A stretch of 64,000 nt of DNA from an uncultured Eubacteriaceae bacterium (GCA_903789635.1 CAIFEY010000007.1:1-64000), one strand, 5' to 3'; counted from the first letter of the stretch, positions 31,836 to 41,656 are shown. A program made the numbers and translations. The notes: generated from the sequence alone by a model not told the origin.

Positions 31836-33716
31836 ATGGATACATATTTAATGGGTGAATACGAGGTTATCGTCATCGGAGCGGGCCACGCGGGGTGCGA
31901 GGCCGCCCTTGCATCAGCCAGGATGGGCCACAGGACGTTGATTTTGTCGATGAACCTGGAGGCGGTCGCGATGATGCCGTGCAATCCGTCAATCGGTGGG
32001 ACGGGCAAAGGCCACCTGGTCAGGGAAATCGACGCGCTCGGCGGCGAGATGGGGGTCAATATCGACAAGACCTGCATGCAGAGCCGCATGCTGAACACGT
32101 CCAAGGGACCAGCCGTGCATTCGCTGCGCGCACAGGCGGACAAGCATCTCTATCATATGGAGATGAAGAAGACGATCGAGGAGCAGGAAAACCTCGACAT
32201 GAAGCAGATGGAGGCGGTCGACATCGACGTTCAGGACGGAAAGGTCTGCGGCGTGATCACGAGGACGAATGCGTATTATCGCTGCAAAGCCGTCGTCATC
32301 GCGACCGGAACCTTCCTGAAGGGCAGGATCTTCATCGGATCCAGCAATTTCCCGAGTGGACCGAACGGACTCGCGCCGTCTTCGGACCTGTCGGACAACC
32401 TGAAGCGCCTCGGCCTCAATCTGCGCCGGTTTAAGACGGGAACGCCTGCCCGCGCACTTTCTGATACCTTCCATTATGATAAGATGCTGAGGCAGGACGG
32501 CGACGAGAGGATCGTCCCGTTCTCCTTCATGAACGACTCGCTTGACGTGGATCAGGTCCCGTGCTGGCTGACGTATACGAATGAACGCACGCACGAGATC
32601 ATCCGAGAGAACTTCGGCAGGTCGGCGCTGTTCGGCGGGGAGATCGAGGGCGTTGGCCCGAGGTACTGTCCTTCGATCGAGGACAAAATTAACCGTTTCC
32701 CAGAGAGAAAGCGGCACCAGCTGTTCGTCGAGCCGGAGGGGAGGCTGACCAACGAGATGTATATCCAGGGAATGTCGACGAGTCTTCCGGAGGATGTGCA
32801 GGAACAGTTCTACCACACGATCGAGGGTCTCGAGGACATCGCGATCACGAGGCCGGCTTACGCGATCGAGTATGACTGCATCAATCCGCTCGAGCTGAAA
32901 CAGGACCTCGAGTATAGGGACATTCACGGGATGTTTTGTGCGGGGCAGTTCAACGGAAGCTCCGGGTACGAAGAGGCGGCGGCGCAGGGTCTGATGGCCG
33001 GAATCAACGCCGCGCTGGAAGTTTCTGGAAAAGATCCGTTCATCCTCGACAGAAGCGAGGCTTATATTGGCGTTCTCGTGGACGATCTCGTGACCAAAGG
33101 TACTAATGAACCTTACAGAATTATGACCAGCAGAGCGGAATATAGACTGGTTCTGAGGCAAGACAACGCTGACGAGCGTTTGACGGAGAAGGGATACCGC
33201 ATCGGACTGGTCACCGAGGAGCGATATCAGAAGTTCCTCGCGTCCAGGGAGATGGCGAGAGCGGAGATGAAGAGGCTGAAGGAGACGACGGTCGGACCGC
33301 AGGATGCCGACGAGTTCCTGGTCAAAATCGGAAGTTCCCCATTAAACAACCGTGTTAGTTTGTTTGATCTGCTGAAGAGGCCGGAGGTTCATTATAATGA
33401 TCTCGCCGAGATCGACCCAGGCCGTCCGGAGCTGACGCAGCACGTGATCGACGTCATCGAAGTGAATATAAAATATGAAGGATATATCCGGATGCAGGAG
33501 CGCAAGATCCAGAAGTTCAAGAAGCTGGAGAGCAAGAAGCTCCCGGCCGACCTGGACTACGAGGAGATCGACAACCTGAGGATCGAGGCGAGGCAGAAGC
33601 TGAATCAGCTGCATCCGACGTCGGTGGGGCAGGCGTCCCGCATTTCCGGTGTGTCACCGGCGGACATCAATGTGCTGCTGATTTATCTGGAGAAGAGAAG
33701 GAGAGTAAGAGGATGA
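31836..33716 (+). CDS. mnmG: tRNA uridine-5-carboxymethylaminomethyl modification enzyme MnmG
   Basis: 'YEVIVIGAGHAGCEAALASARMGHRTLILSMNLE', 'MPCNPSIGGTGKGHLVREIDALGG'. Confidence 0.98.
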   Translation: MDTYLMGEYEVIVIGAGHAGCEAALASARMGHRTLILSMNLEAVAMMPCNPSIGGTGKGHLVREIDALGGEMGVNIDKTCMQSRMLNTSKGPAVHSLRAQADKHLYHMEMKKTIEEQENLDMKQMEAVDIDVQDGKVCGVITRTNAYYRCKAVVIATGTFLKGRIFIGSSNFPSGPNGLAPSSDLSDNLKRLGLNLRRFKTGTPARALSDTFHYDKMLRQDGDERIVPFSFMNDSLDVDQVPCWLTYTNERTHEIIRENFGRSALFGGEIEGVGPRYCPSIEDKINRFPERKRHQLFVEPEGRLTNEMYIQGMSTSLPEDVQEQFYHTIEGLEDIAITRPAYAIEYDCINPLELKQDLEYRDIHGMFCAGQFNGSSGYEEAAAQGLMAGINAALEVSGKDPFILDRSEAYIGVLVDDLVTKGTNEPYRIMTSRAEYRLVLRQDNADERLTEKGYRIGLVTEERYQKFLASREMARAEMKRLKETTVGPQDADEFLVKIGSSPLNNRVSLFDLLKRPEVHYNDLAEIDPGRPELTQHVIDVIEVNIKYEGYIRMQERKIQKFKKLESKKLPADLDYEEIDNLRIEARQKLNQLHPTSVGQASRISGVSPADINVLLIYLEKRRRVRG

Positions 33717-34438
33717 TGGAATTGAAGGAGATTAAGGATTTACTGGCGGAGATGTTTCAGGAGGCCGGACAGGAACTGAGCAGCGACGCGGCGGAGAAGC
33801 TCGCCGTCTACATGCAGGGTATCCTGGAATACAACGAGCACGTAAACCTGACCTCGATCACCGAGCCGCGCGAGTTCATCACCAAGCACTACCTCGACTC
33901 GGCCTCTATCTGCGCTCTTCCTGAGTTCCAGGAGGCCAGGACCGTAATCGACGTCGGCACCGGCGGGGGATTCCCGGGAGTGCCGCTCGCGGTTCTCTGC
34001 CCGGACAAGCAGTTCACTGTGGAGGATTCCCTGCAGAAGAGGATCCGCGTGATCCAGGACCTGCTGGAGCGCGCCGGGATCACGAACGTCGAGGCTGTCC
34101 ATGCCAGGGCGGAGGACCTCGGTCAGAATCCGGACCATCGGGCAGCGTATGATCTCTGCGTATCCAGAGCAGTCTCCAGAATGTCCGTGCTTGCGGAGTA
34201 CTGCCTGCCGTTCGTCCGTGAAGGAGGATGGTTCATCTCGTACAAGGGATCGGACCTCGAGAAGGAACTCGACGAGGGGCGCAAGGCCGTACAGGTCCTC
34301 GGCGGAGAAATCGACCGCGTGCAGCCTGCGGGAATCGAGGGAATGCACCATCAGTTCGTCGTAATCAGGAAAGTGAAACGCACCCCGAACAAGTACCCAA
34401 GAAAGGCTGGAACCCCTGGAAAAACGCCGATTCGCTAA
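33713..34438 (+). CDS. rsmG: 16S rRNA m7G527 methyltransferase RsmG
   Basis: 'YNEHVNLTSITEPREFITKHYLDS', 'VIDVGTGGGFPGVPLAV'. Confidence 0.96.
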   Translation: MMELKEIKDLLAEMFQEAGQELSSDAAEKLAVYMQGILEYNEHVNLTSITEPREFITKHYLDSASICALPEFQEARTVIDVGTGGGFPGVPLAVLCPDKQFTVEDSLQKRIRVIQDLLERAGITNVEAVHARAEDLGQNPDHRAAYDLCVSRAVSRMSVLAEYCLPFVREGGWFISYKGSDLEKELDEGRKAVQVLGGEIDRVQPAGIEGMHHQFVVIRKVKRTPNKYPRKAGTPGKTPIR

Positions 34439-34440
34439 TC

Positions 34441-34456
34441 TGTTTCACGTGAAACA
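34441..34456. promoter_or_regulatory. parS: parS site, perfect consensus TGTTTCACGTGAAACA
   Basis: Exact 16-bp palindrome immediately upstream of parA. Confidence 0.95.
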
Positions 34457-34547
34457 ATTATGGTATATCGGAAAAGAACTGGCATTCGATTCATGAATCA
34501 TATATAATGATAGGTGACTAAAAACAACGATGTCAGGAGGCATTAAA

Positions 34548-35318
34548 TTGGGTAAAGCGATAGCAATTTTCAACCAGAAGGGCGGAGTCGGAAAGACGAC
34601 GACCAACATCAATCTCGGCGCCAGTCTGGCTCAGTTTGGCAAGAAAGTGCTCATGCTGGATATCGATCCGCAGGGAAATACGACCAGCGGCGTAGGCGTA
34701 TCGAAGAAGGATCTTACGGACACGGTCTATGATTTGCTGATCGATAAGGACTACGATCCGCACCGGGCGATTCTTCATACCGGTGTGAACGGCCTGGATC
34801 TGATTCCGGCCAATGTCGACCTCGCAGGTGCGGAGGTCGAACTCGTCGCGATGGATGGAAGAGAGAAGAGGCTCCGCGATGCGATCGGAAAGATCAGCGC
34901 GGAATACGACTACATCTTCATCGACTGCCCGCCGTCGCTCGGCCTGCTGACGATCAATTCCCTGAGTGCTGTACAGAGTGTGCTCATTCCGATTCAGTGC
35001 GAATTCTATGCACTGGAGGGAGTCAGCCAGCTGGTCAGCACGATTGAACTGGTTAAGAACAACCTGAACCCGTCCCTGGAGATCGAGGGCGTCGTCCTGA
35101 GCATGTTCGACGGAAGGACGAATCTTTCCATCCAGGTCGTGCAGGAAGTAAAGAAATATTTCGGGTCAAAAGTATATTCGACCGTTATCCCGCGTAACAT
35201 CAGGCTTGCGGAAGCACCTGGCTTCGGCATGGCAATCACCGAATACGATCCTAAGTCTAAGGGTGCGATTGCATACAGAGAGTTTGCGGAAGAATTTCTT
35301 GAACGGGAGGGTAAGTAA
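34548..35318 (+). CDS. parA: ParA/Soj chromosome partitioning ATPase (TTG start)
   Basis: 'IAIFNQKGGVGKTTTNINLGASLAQFGKKVLMLDIDPQGN'; AGGAGG before TTG at 34548. Confidence 0.95.
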   Translation: MGKAIAIFNQKGGVGKTTTNINLGASLAQFGKKVLMLDIDPQGNTTSGVGVSKKDLTDTVYDLLIDKDYDPHRAILHTGVNGLDLIPANVDLAGAEVELVAMDGREKRLRDAIGKISAEYDYIFIDCPPSLGLLTINSLSAVQSVLIPIQCEFYALEGVSQLVSTIELVKNNLNPSLEIEGVVLSMFDGRTNLSIQVVQEVKKYFGSKVYSTVIPRNIRLAEAPGFGMAITEYDPKSKGAIAYREFAEEFLEREGK

Positions 35319-36226
35319 TGGCCTCTAAACCAAAAAATAGAGGGCTCGGAAGAGGACTCGGTGCGCTGTTCGCTGAGCAGGCATCGATCGTCAATGAAAC
35401 CGAACAGACCGTGGAAGACCTGAATAACAGTAAGAATACACATTCGGAAAATTCGGTTGTCTACATTGATATCGGTAACATCAAGCCGAATCAGAACCAG
35501 CCGAGAAAGTACTTCCACGAAGATAAAATTGAAGAGCTGGCACAGTCCATCCTGGAGCACGGCATCATCCAGCCGCTGGTCGTCCGTCCTTCCGAGAACG
35601 ATACCTATGAGATCGTCGCGGGAGAGCGCAGATGGAGAGCGGCGAGGAGGGCAGGCCTGCAGCAGGTCCCGTGTCTGATCAGGGAGTTCACCGACGAGGA
35701 GAACATGCTGGTCGCGATCATCGAGAACCTGCAGCGTGAAGACCTGAATCCGATCGAGAAGGCCCACGGCCTTCAGCAGATGATGGAGACCTACGGCATG
35801 ACCCAGGAAGAGGTGTCCAGGAGCATCAGCAAGAGCAGGCCGTATATCAGCAATGCTCTTAGGCTTCTGAAGCTGCCGGAAGAGATCCAGGAACTCCTGG
35901 CATCCGGCAAGATCACCATGGGCCACGCGAGGGCGCTCATCAACATCAAGAGCCGCTCCCTGCAGATGGAACTCTGCCGCCGAATTCTGGACGAGGGTCT
36001 TTCTGTGCGCGATATTGAGAAGCTGGCAGCAAAGAAAAACAAGAAGAAGGATCCTAAGAAGCACGTGAAGAACGCCGATACCCTGGCGATGGAGGACCGG
36101 CTGAAGAGTCAGTTCGGGACCAAGGTTTCCATCGATCAGAGAGGTAAAAAGGGCGTTATCAAACTGGAGTATTACAGCAGCGACGAACTTAACCGACTGC
36201 TGGACATGCTGCTGTCAGAGCGATAG
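35318..36226 (+). CDS. parB: ParB/Spo0J chromosome partitioning protein
   Basis: 'IKPNQNQPRKYFHEDKIEELAQSILEHGIIQPLVV', 'GERRWRAARRAGL', HTH 'MTQEEVSRSISKSRPYISNALRLLKLP'. Confidence 0.96.
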   Translation: MASKPKNRGLGRGLGALFAEQASIVNETEQTVEDLNNSKNTHSENSVVYIDIGNIKPNQNQPRKYFHEDKIEELAQSILEHGIIQPLVVRPSENDTYEIVAGERRWRAARRAGLQQVPCLIREFTDEENMLVAIIENLQREDLNPIEKAHGLQQMMETYGMTQEEVSRSISKSRPYISNALRLLKLPEEIQELLASGKITMGHARALINIKSRSLQMELCRRILDEGLSVRDIEKLAAKKNKKKDPKKHVKNADTLAMEDRLKSQFGTKVSIDQRGKKGVIKLEYYSSDELNRLLDMLLSER

Positions 36227-36232
36227 AGAGAT

Positions 36233-36248
36233 TGTTTCATGTGAAACA
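36233..36248. promoter_or_regulatory. parS: parS-like site TGTTTCATGTGAAACA (one mismatch)
   Basis: Immediately after parB. Confidence 0.85.
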
Positions 36249-36256
36249 TCGAAAGT

Positions 36257-36282
36257 ATGCCCCATAAATCCGGGGCATTTGT
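36257..36282 (+). terminator. parB terminator ATGCCCC-ATAAATCC-GGGGCAT
   Basis: 7-bp stem plus short T run. Confidence 0.6.
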
Positions 36283-36315
36283 CATATACTGGAACAGCTA
36301 TTTAGAGGCGATAAG

Positions 36316-38163
36316 ATGGCAGAATTGAACTATAAAGAAATACTGACCGAGAAGGTTCCGCTGCCGATGTGCATCGTGAACGAGAACGGTAAGGTCATAG
36401 ACTCCAACGCCTACATGGACGAGGTCTTCGTCTACGATGAGATCAAGGACTACGACTTCTTCGCCCTGACGGGCATCAAGGTCGAGGAGCTGGAGGCGTC
36501 CGCGGAGAGCAGAGTCTTTAAGACGATCGAGAGAAATAATAAGATCTTTCGCCTGGTGACCAGTAAGGCGGACGCGTCGTCGGAGGATGACGGAGAAGAG
36601 GAGACCAGCGAAAGCGGCAGTGACAGTGAAAGTGCGGGCGGCGAGAACCGTCAGAGCGTAATTGTCGTCTTCTTCAATGACATCACCGCGTACGAGCAGC
36701 TGCGTGAGAAATACATGAACGAGAGGCTCTGCGTCGCCAGAGTCAACATCGACAACTACGATGAGATGAGGGCGAATACCTCTCCGGACATGCGGATGAC
36801 GATCTCCTCCGAGGCGGACAAGATCATCCGCAAATGGGCCGGAAAGATCGAGGGCTCCATCGTCAACATGAGCCGGAGCGAGTATATCATCTACTTCGAG
36901 TATCAGCAGGTTGACGAGATGGTCAGGAACAAGTTCTCGGTGCTGGATGAGGTCCGGAACATCGAGACGCAGGCAGACTTTCCGATGAGCCTGAGCATCG
37001 GCGTCGGCATCGGCGGTGAGAGCATCACCGACACGAGGGAGTACGCGGACGGTGCGCTCGACCTTGCACTCGGCAGGGGCGGCGACCAGGCGGTCGTACG
37101 CCGCGTCAACAAGATCGAGTACTACGGCGGAAAGCTGCAGACGGTAGAAAAAGGAAATAAAGGAAAGTCCAGGGTCGTTGCGCACGCGCTGAGCCGGTTG
37201 ATCGACCAGGCGGACCGCGTCATGATCATGGGCCACCGCAATCCGGACATGGATGCGTTCGGTTCGGCCCTCGGCATGTTCCGCGTCTGCATGATGAACG
37301 GAAAAAACTCTTCTATTGTAATAGACGAGGTGAACGATTCCCTGCAGACGATCTACAAGCAGGCAAAGGAAAAGGGGACCTACACGTTCCTGACGCACGA
37401 CCGCGCGAAGGAGCTGATCGACGAGAATACGCTGCTGATCATCCTCGATACGCACCGCCCGAGCTTTGTGGAATGCAGGGATCTCCTGGACTGCACGGAC
37501 AGGATCGTGGTCATTGACCACCACAGGAGGGCCGTCGACGCGATCGCCAACCCGGTGCTGTCGTACATCGAGTCTTACGCTTCCTCGACCGCGGAGCTCA
37601 TCACCGAGATCCTGGAATACACGGGGAACAAGCGTGACCTCGACAAGCTCGAGGCGGAGGCGCTGCTCGCGGGAATGACCGTCGACACCAACCGATTCGC
37701 GGTCAAGACCGGCGTGCGCACATTCGAGGCCGCCGCGTGGCTCAGGAGGGCCGGCGCGGACACGACGGAGGTCAAGAGACTGTTCCAGTCCGACCTGGAC
37801 GACTTCAAGACGAGGTCAAGGGGACTGTCCTCCGCACACATCGGTGAGGACGGCATCGCGACGTCGATTTGTCCGGGCTATAATCAGGAAGCACAGATTA
37901 TCAATTCACAGGTTGCCGACGAACTCCTGAATGTCAGGGGTGTGAAGGCGAGCTTTGTGGCCGGCAGAGATGAGACCGGCCAGACCGTGGTCAGCGCGAG
38001 GTCGCTGGGCGACATCAATGTACAGCTGATCATGGAGAAACTGGGCGGCGGCGGCCATTTAACGACCGCGGGCGCGCAGGTAGAGATGAGTCCGGAGGAG
38101 GTTTTGACGATGGTCAGAAACATCCTGGACGGAGACAACAACAACGAAGAGAAGGGCAGGTAA
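36316..38163 (+). CDS. gdpP: GdpP-like c-di-AMP phosphodiesterase (PAS-degenerate GGDEF-DHH-DHHA1) lacking N-terminal TM helices
   Basis: 'VPLPMCIVNENGKVIDSN' PAS start, 'MIMGHRNPDMDAFGSALG' and 'VVIDHHRR' DHH motifs, 'GGGGHLTTAGAQ' DHHA1. Confidence 0.9.
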   Translation: MAELNYKEILTEKVPLPMCIVNENGKVIDSNAYMDEVFVYDEIKDYDFFALTGIKVEELEASAESRVFKTIERNNKIFRLVTSKADASSEDDGEEETSESGSDSESAGGENRQSVIVVFFNDITAYEQLREKYMNERLCVARVNIDNYDEMRANTSPDMRMTISSEADKIIRKWAGKIEGSIVNMSRSEYIIYFEYQQVDEMVRNKFSVLDEVRNIETQADFPMSLSIGVGIGGESITDTREYADGALDLALGRGGDQAVVRRVNKIEYYGGKLQTVEKGNKGKSRVVAHALSRLIDQADRVMIMGHRNPDMDAFGSALGMFRVCMMNGKNSSIVIDEVNDSLQTIYKQAKEKGTYTFLTHDRAKELIDENTLLIILDTHRPSFVECRDLLDCTDRIVVIDHHRRAVDAIANPVLSYIESYASSTAELITEILEYTGNKRDLDKLEAEALLAGMTVDTNRFAVKTGVRTFEAAAWLRRAGADTTEVKRLFQSDLDDFKTRSRGLSSAHIGEDGIATSICPGYNQEAQIINSQVADELLNVRGVKASFVAGRDETGQTVVSARSLGDINVQLIMEKLGGGGHLTTAGAQVEMSPEEVLTMVRNILDGDNNNEEKGR

Positions 38164-38167
38164 CAAT

Positions 38168-38614
38168 ATGCAGGTTATTTTAAAGAAAGACGTAAAGGGT
38201 TCCGGAAAAGCAGGCGATGTCGTAAAGGTAAGCGACGGCTATGCGCGCAACATGCTGATTCCTAAGGGCCTGGCTGTAGAGGCGACAAAGGCAAACATGC
38301 GCAGCATGGAGAAGGTCAAGGCACAGCAGGCTGAGGAAGAGGCCGCTAAGCGTGCAGAAGCACAGCAGCAGGCAGACATCCTGAAGGACAAGTCCGTCGA
38401 GATCAAGACTAAGTCTGGAGAGGGCGGAAGACTGTTCGGCTCCATCACGTCCAAGGATATCGCCGAGGCACTGAAGAGCCAGCTCGGAATCGATGTGGAC
38501 AAGAAGAAGATCCAGCTCGACAGCCCGATCAAGAGCATGGGTACCTTCCACGTAACCGTCAAGCTCTACTACGAGATTCACGCTGAGTTGACCGTCAACA
38601 TCGTGGAGGCTTAA
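38168..38614 (+). CDS. rplI: 50S ribosomal protein bL9
   Basis: 'MQVILKKDVKGSGKAGDVVKVSDGYARNMLIPKGLA'. Confidence 0.98.
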   Translation: MQVILKKDVKGSGKAGDVVKVSDGYARNMLIPKGLAVEATKANMRSMEKVKAQQAEEEAAKRAEAQQQADILKDKSVEIKTKSGEGGRLFGSITSKDIAEALKSQLGIDVDKKKIQLDSPIKSMGTFHVTVKLYYEIHAELTVNIVEA

Positions 38615-39940
38615 TTGAGCGATATTAATGGTAAGATTCCTCCACACAACGAGGACGCAGAACGTTCCGTGCTCGGTGCCGGGCTGCTGAGCAGGGATGC
38701 GATGGCAGATACGCTGGAGCTGATCAATGAGGACGACTTCTACAACAAGGCGAACGCGGCAATCTTTCAGGTCCTGAAGGACATGTACGTCACCGGGAAG
38801 CCGATCGACATTGTCACGGTCTGCGATGAACTGAAAAGAAAAAACGAACTGGATGCCGTCGGAGGAAGAAGCTATATCGCCGAACTCTCCAGCGGCGTTC
38901 CGTCTACAAGCAACGCATCCGAATACGCGAAGATCGTCGCGGAGAAATCGTCGATGCGTGCGCTGATTAAGAGCTCCGAGGAAATCCGGGAGAAGTGCTT
39001 CGAGAGTAAGGAGGATACGGAAGACATCCTCGACTTCGCCGAGAAGAGCATCTTCTCGATCGCGCAGGACCGTCAGCGGACCGACTATTCGCCGCTGAGC
39101 CAGGTTTTGATCCGGAACATCGATCAGATCAACGAGGCTGTCCGCAACCAGGGACAGGTCGTCGGACTGACGACAGGATTCCAGCAGCTGGACTCCATCA
39201 CCGCTGGACTGCATAAGTCCGACCTGGTCATCGTAGCTGCAAGACCGGCGATGGGAAAGACCGCGTTCGCGCTGAACATCGCGCAAAACGCCGCCGTCCG
39301 TGCGGATGCGAAGGTCATGATCTTCAGCCTGGAGATGTCGAAGGAGCAGCTGGGTCAGCGACTCCTCGCGATGGAAGCACGCGTCGACATGGAGAACATC
39401 AAGAAGGGAAACCTGAACCGCGAGGACTGGGACCGCATCCTGCAGGCCGCGGACGTCCTGGCCGGCGCGGAGATCTACATCGACGACAATCCGGATGTCG
39501 GCGTATTCGAGATCAAGAACAAGTGCCGCCGCATGAAGGCGGAGAAGGGGCTGGACCTGGTCGTAATCGACTACCTCCAGCTGATGCACGGCGAGGGCCG
39601 TAACAACGACAACCGCCAGCAGGAGATCAGTACGCTGACCAGATACCTGAAACTGCTTGCCAGAGAGATGGACTGTCCGGTTATCGTGTTATCCCAGCTG
39701 TCTCGAGCAGCAGAACAGAGAACCGATCACCGTCCGATTTTGTCCGACTTAAGAGAGTCCGGATCTATCGAGCAGGATGCGGATATCGTCATGTTCCTGT
39801 ACCGAGATGACTATTATAATGAAGATTCTGATAAACCGGGCGTCTGCGAAGTCAACCTGGCCAAGCATCGAAGCGGACCGACCGGAACGATCGACCTGAC
39901 CTGGGTTGCGCGGTATACTAAGTTTGCGGACAAGGCATAG
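38615..39940 (+). CDS. dnaB: Replicative DNA helicase DnaB/DnaC (TTG start)
   Basis: 'IPPHNEDAERSVLGAGLL', 'VIVAARPAMGKTAFALNIAQNAA', 'VIDYLQLMHG', 'SDLRESGSIEQDADIVMFLYRD'. Confidence 0.97.
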   Translation: MSDINGKIPPHNEDAERSVLGAGLLSRDAMADTLELINEDDFYNKANAAIFQVLKDMYVTGKPIDIVTVCDELKRKNELDAVGGRSYIAELSSGVPSTSNASEYAKIVAEKSSMRALIKSSEEIREKCFESKEDTEDILDFAEKSIFSIAQDRQRTDYSPLSQVLIRNIDQINEAVRNQGQVVGLTTGFQQLDSITAGLHKSDLVIVAARPAMGKTAFALNIAQNAAVRADAKVMIFSLEMSKEQLGQRLLAMEARVDMENIKKGNLNREDWDRILQAADVLAGAEIYIDDNPDVGVFEIKNKCRRMKAEKGLDLVVIDYLQLMHGEGRNNDNRQQEISTLTRYLKLLAREMDCPVIVLSQLSRAAEQRTDHRPILSDLRESGSIEQDADIVMFLYRDDYYNEDSDKPGVCEVNLAKHRSGPTGTIDLTWVARYTKFADKA

Positions 39941-40048
39941 CGGATTTGTATGGGAGAATATGCTGAAATCACAAAATCAACATATACTCTGCAACAATAG
40001 GGATGTAACATAGGATAAAATAGTTTAGATAACCCTAAGGAAGCGGAG

Positions 40049-41314
40049 ATGAATTTTTACAGACAGAAAATTAGTGATTTCTTCCTGCGCGACACGGAGA
40101 TCGAGAACATCTTCATCAACGAGTATCTTCCGGCTGCCCCCGGGGACTACGTGAAGGTGTTCATCTACGGCTGCATGTACGCGCAGTACGGGATGGAAAT
40201 CAGCGAGCATATGATTGCGGAGCAGCTCGGACTCAGCGAGAAGCTGGTAGCCCAGGCGTGGAGCTACTGGGAGGATCTGGGGCTGATCCGGAAAACCTTT
40301 GTCAACGGCAACAAGGATGTGAACCTGTGCATCGAATTTGTCAACCTGAAGGATGAGATGTATGGGAAGGGCATGGCGGAGGACGAGTCCGCGGCCGCGG
40401 AGAGCGGAGTGGTGAACGTCCTCGACAACGACTCCCTGCAGCGCGTGTTCTCTCAGATCGAGAGTGAGTTCGGCAGGAGCCTGAGTTCTACGGAAGTGAA
40501 AACGATCCTGGAATGGATCACCGAGGACAAGATCACACCTGAGGTCGTCATCTTCTGCGTGCAGTACTGCCTGCAGAAGAACAAGACCGGCCTGAAGTAC
40601 ATCTCTGCGGTCGTTCACGGCTGGGCCTCAAGGGATCTCAACACGGTGGACGCGGTCAAAGAATACCTGCAGGAAGTCGATCAGCGGTTCTACCAGTACC
40701 GCCGGATACTGCAGGCGCTCGGATTCACGAGGAACGCGACCGAGGCAGAGAAGCACATGATGGACAGCTGGTTCGACGACATGGGCTACAACATCGACCG
40801 AATACTGGAGGCATGCGGCAGAACGGCCGGAATCTCCAACCCGAACTTCAATTACGTCGACAAGGTATTGAAGAACTGGAAGACGGAGGCCGAGAAACAG
40901 AAGCGGGATGTCAACAGCAAGAAGCCGGTCACGCAGGCCGTGCTGAACCAGTATTACGCATACCTGAGGCGCACGGCGGAAGAAGACGCCGAGAAACGTC
41001 TCCAGGAGATCTACACCAAGATTCCGCGCATTAAAGAAATCGATGAAGAGATGCGCCAGCTGAGCTCGGACCTGACCAAGGCGATGCTGCAGGGTCGGGA
41101 CGGTGCCGAAGCCGGAAAACGGGCACAGATGGATCGATTGGCGGAGGAGCGCGCTGTCCTGCTCACGGATCAGAATTACGACATGGATTATACCGACATT
41201 CATCACCGCTGTGAGAAATGCGGTGATACCGGTATTACCGATCTGGGCGAGCAGTGCACCTGCGTAGAAGAGCGGATGAAGGAAGCCGAAGTCTGGCAGC
41301 ATCAGTTAGGATAA
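40049..41314 (+). CDS. DnaD-domain primosome protein with C-terminal DnaI/DnaC-loader-like Zn module
   Basis: DnaD-like wHTH and DDBH2-like region ('EFGRSLSSTEVKTILEWITEDKITPEVVIFCVQYCLQKNKTGLKYISAVVHGW'); C-terminal 'EIYTKIPRIKEIDEEM...NYDMDYTDIHHRCEKCGDTGITDLGEQCTC'. Confidence 0.85.
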   Translation: MNFYRQKISDFFLRDTEIENIFINEYLPAAPGDYVKVFIYGCMYAQYGMEISEHMIAEQLGLSEKLVAQAWSYWEDLGLIRKTFVNGNKDVNLCIEFVNLKDEMYGKGMAEDESAAAESGVVNVLDNDSLQRVFSQIESEFGRSLSSTEVKTILEWITEDKITPEVVIFCVQYCLQKNKTGLKYISAVVHGWASRDLNTVDAVKEYLQEVDQRFYQYRRILQALGFTRNATEAEKHMMDSWFDDMGYNIDRILEACGRTAGISNPNFNYVDKVLKNWKTEAEKQKRDVNSKKPVTQAVLNQYYAYLRRTAEEDAEKRLQEIYTKIPRIKEIDEEMRQLSSDLTKAMLQGRDGAEAGKRAQMDRLAEERAVLLTDQNYDMDYTDIHHRCEKCGDTGITDLGEQCTCVEERMKEAEVWQHQLG

Positions 41315-41317
41315 GCC

Positions 41318-41656
41318 ATGAGTGCAAACAAAAGCAGAAAGAAGAAGAAAAAAACCAGGATCAACCGGTCGAGAATGACCATGACGGTTATTCTCGCCCT
41401 TCTGCTCTGCGCGAGCGGAACGTCCATCCACACGGTGCTCAAGCTGCAGCACGAGCAGACTCAGCTGAAGTCGCAGTACACCAAGCTGAAGACGCAGAGA
41501 AGTGAGCTGCAGGAAGAGCTGAAGAGCGTCAACACCGACAGTTATATTCAGCAGCAGGCCCGCACCCAGCTTCATATGATCAAGCCGGGCGAGGTCGTCT
41601 ACGTGCTGAAGGACGATTCTTCTTCAAGTTCCAATTCCTCTAATGGAAGCAATTAA
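41318..41656 (+). CDS. FtsB/DivIC-family septum formation initiator-like protein
   Basis: Single TM then coiled coil 'HEQTQLKSQYTKLKTQRSELQEELKSV...ARTQLHMIKPGEVVYVL'. Confidence 0.82.
   Translation: MSANKSRKKKKKTRINRSRMTMTVILALLLCASGTSIHTVLKLQHEQTQLKSQYTKLKTQRSELQEELKSVNTDSYIQQQARTQLHMIKPGEVVYVLKDDSSSSSNSSNGSN

Noticed and set aside
31989-33161. 390-aa minus-strand ORF
   Set aside because: Antisense shadow of mnmG.
36298-37524. 408-aa minus-strand ORF
   Set aside because: Antisense shadow of gdpP, low-complexity Asp/Val/His-rich translation.
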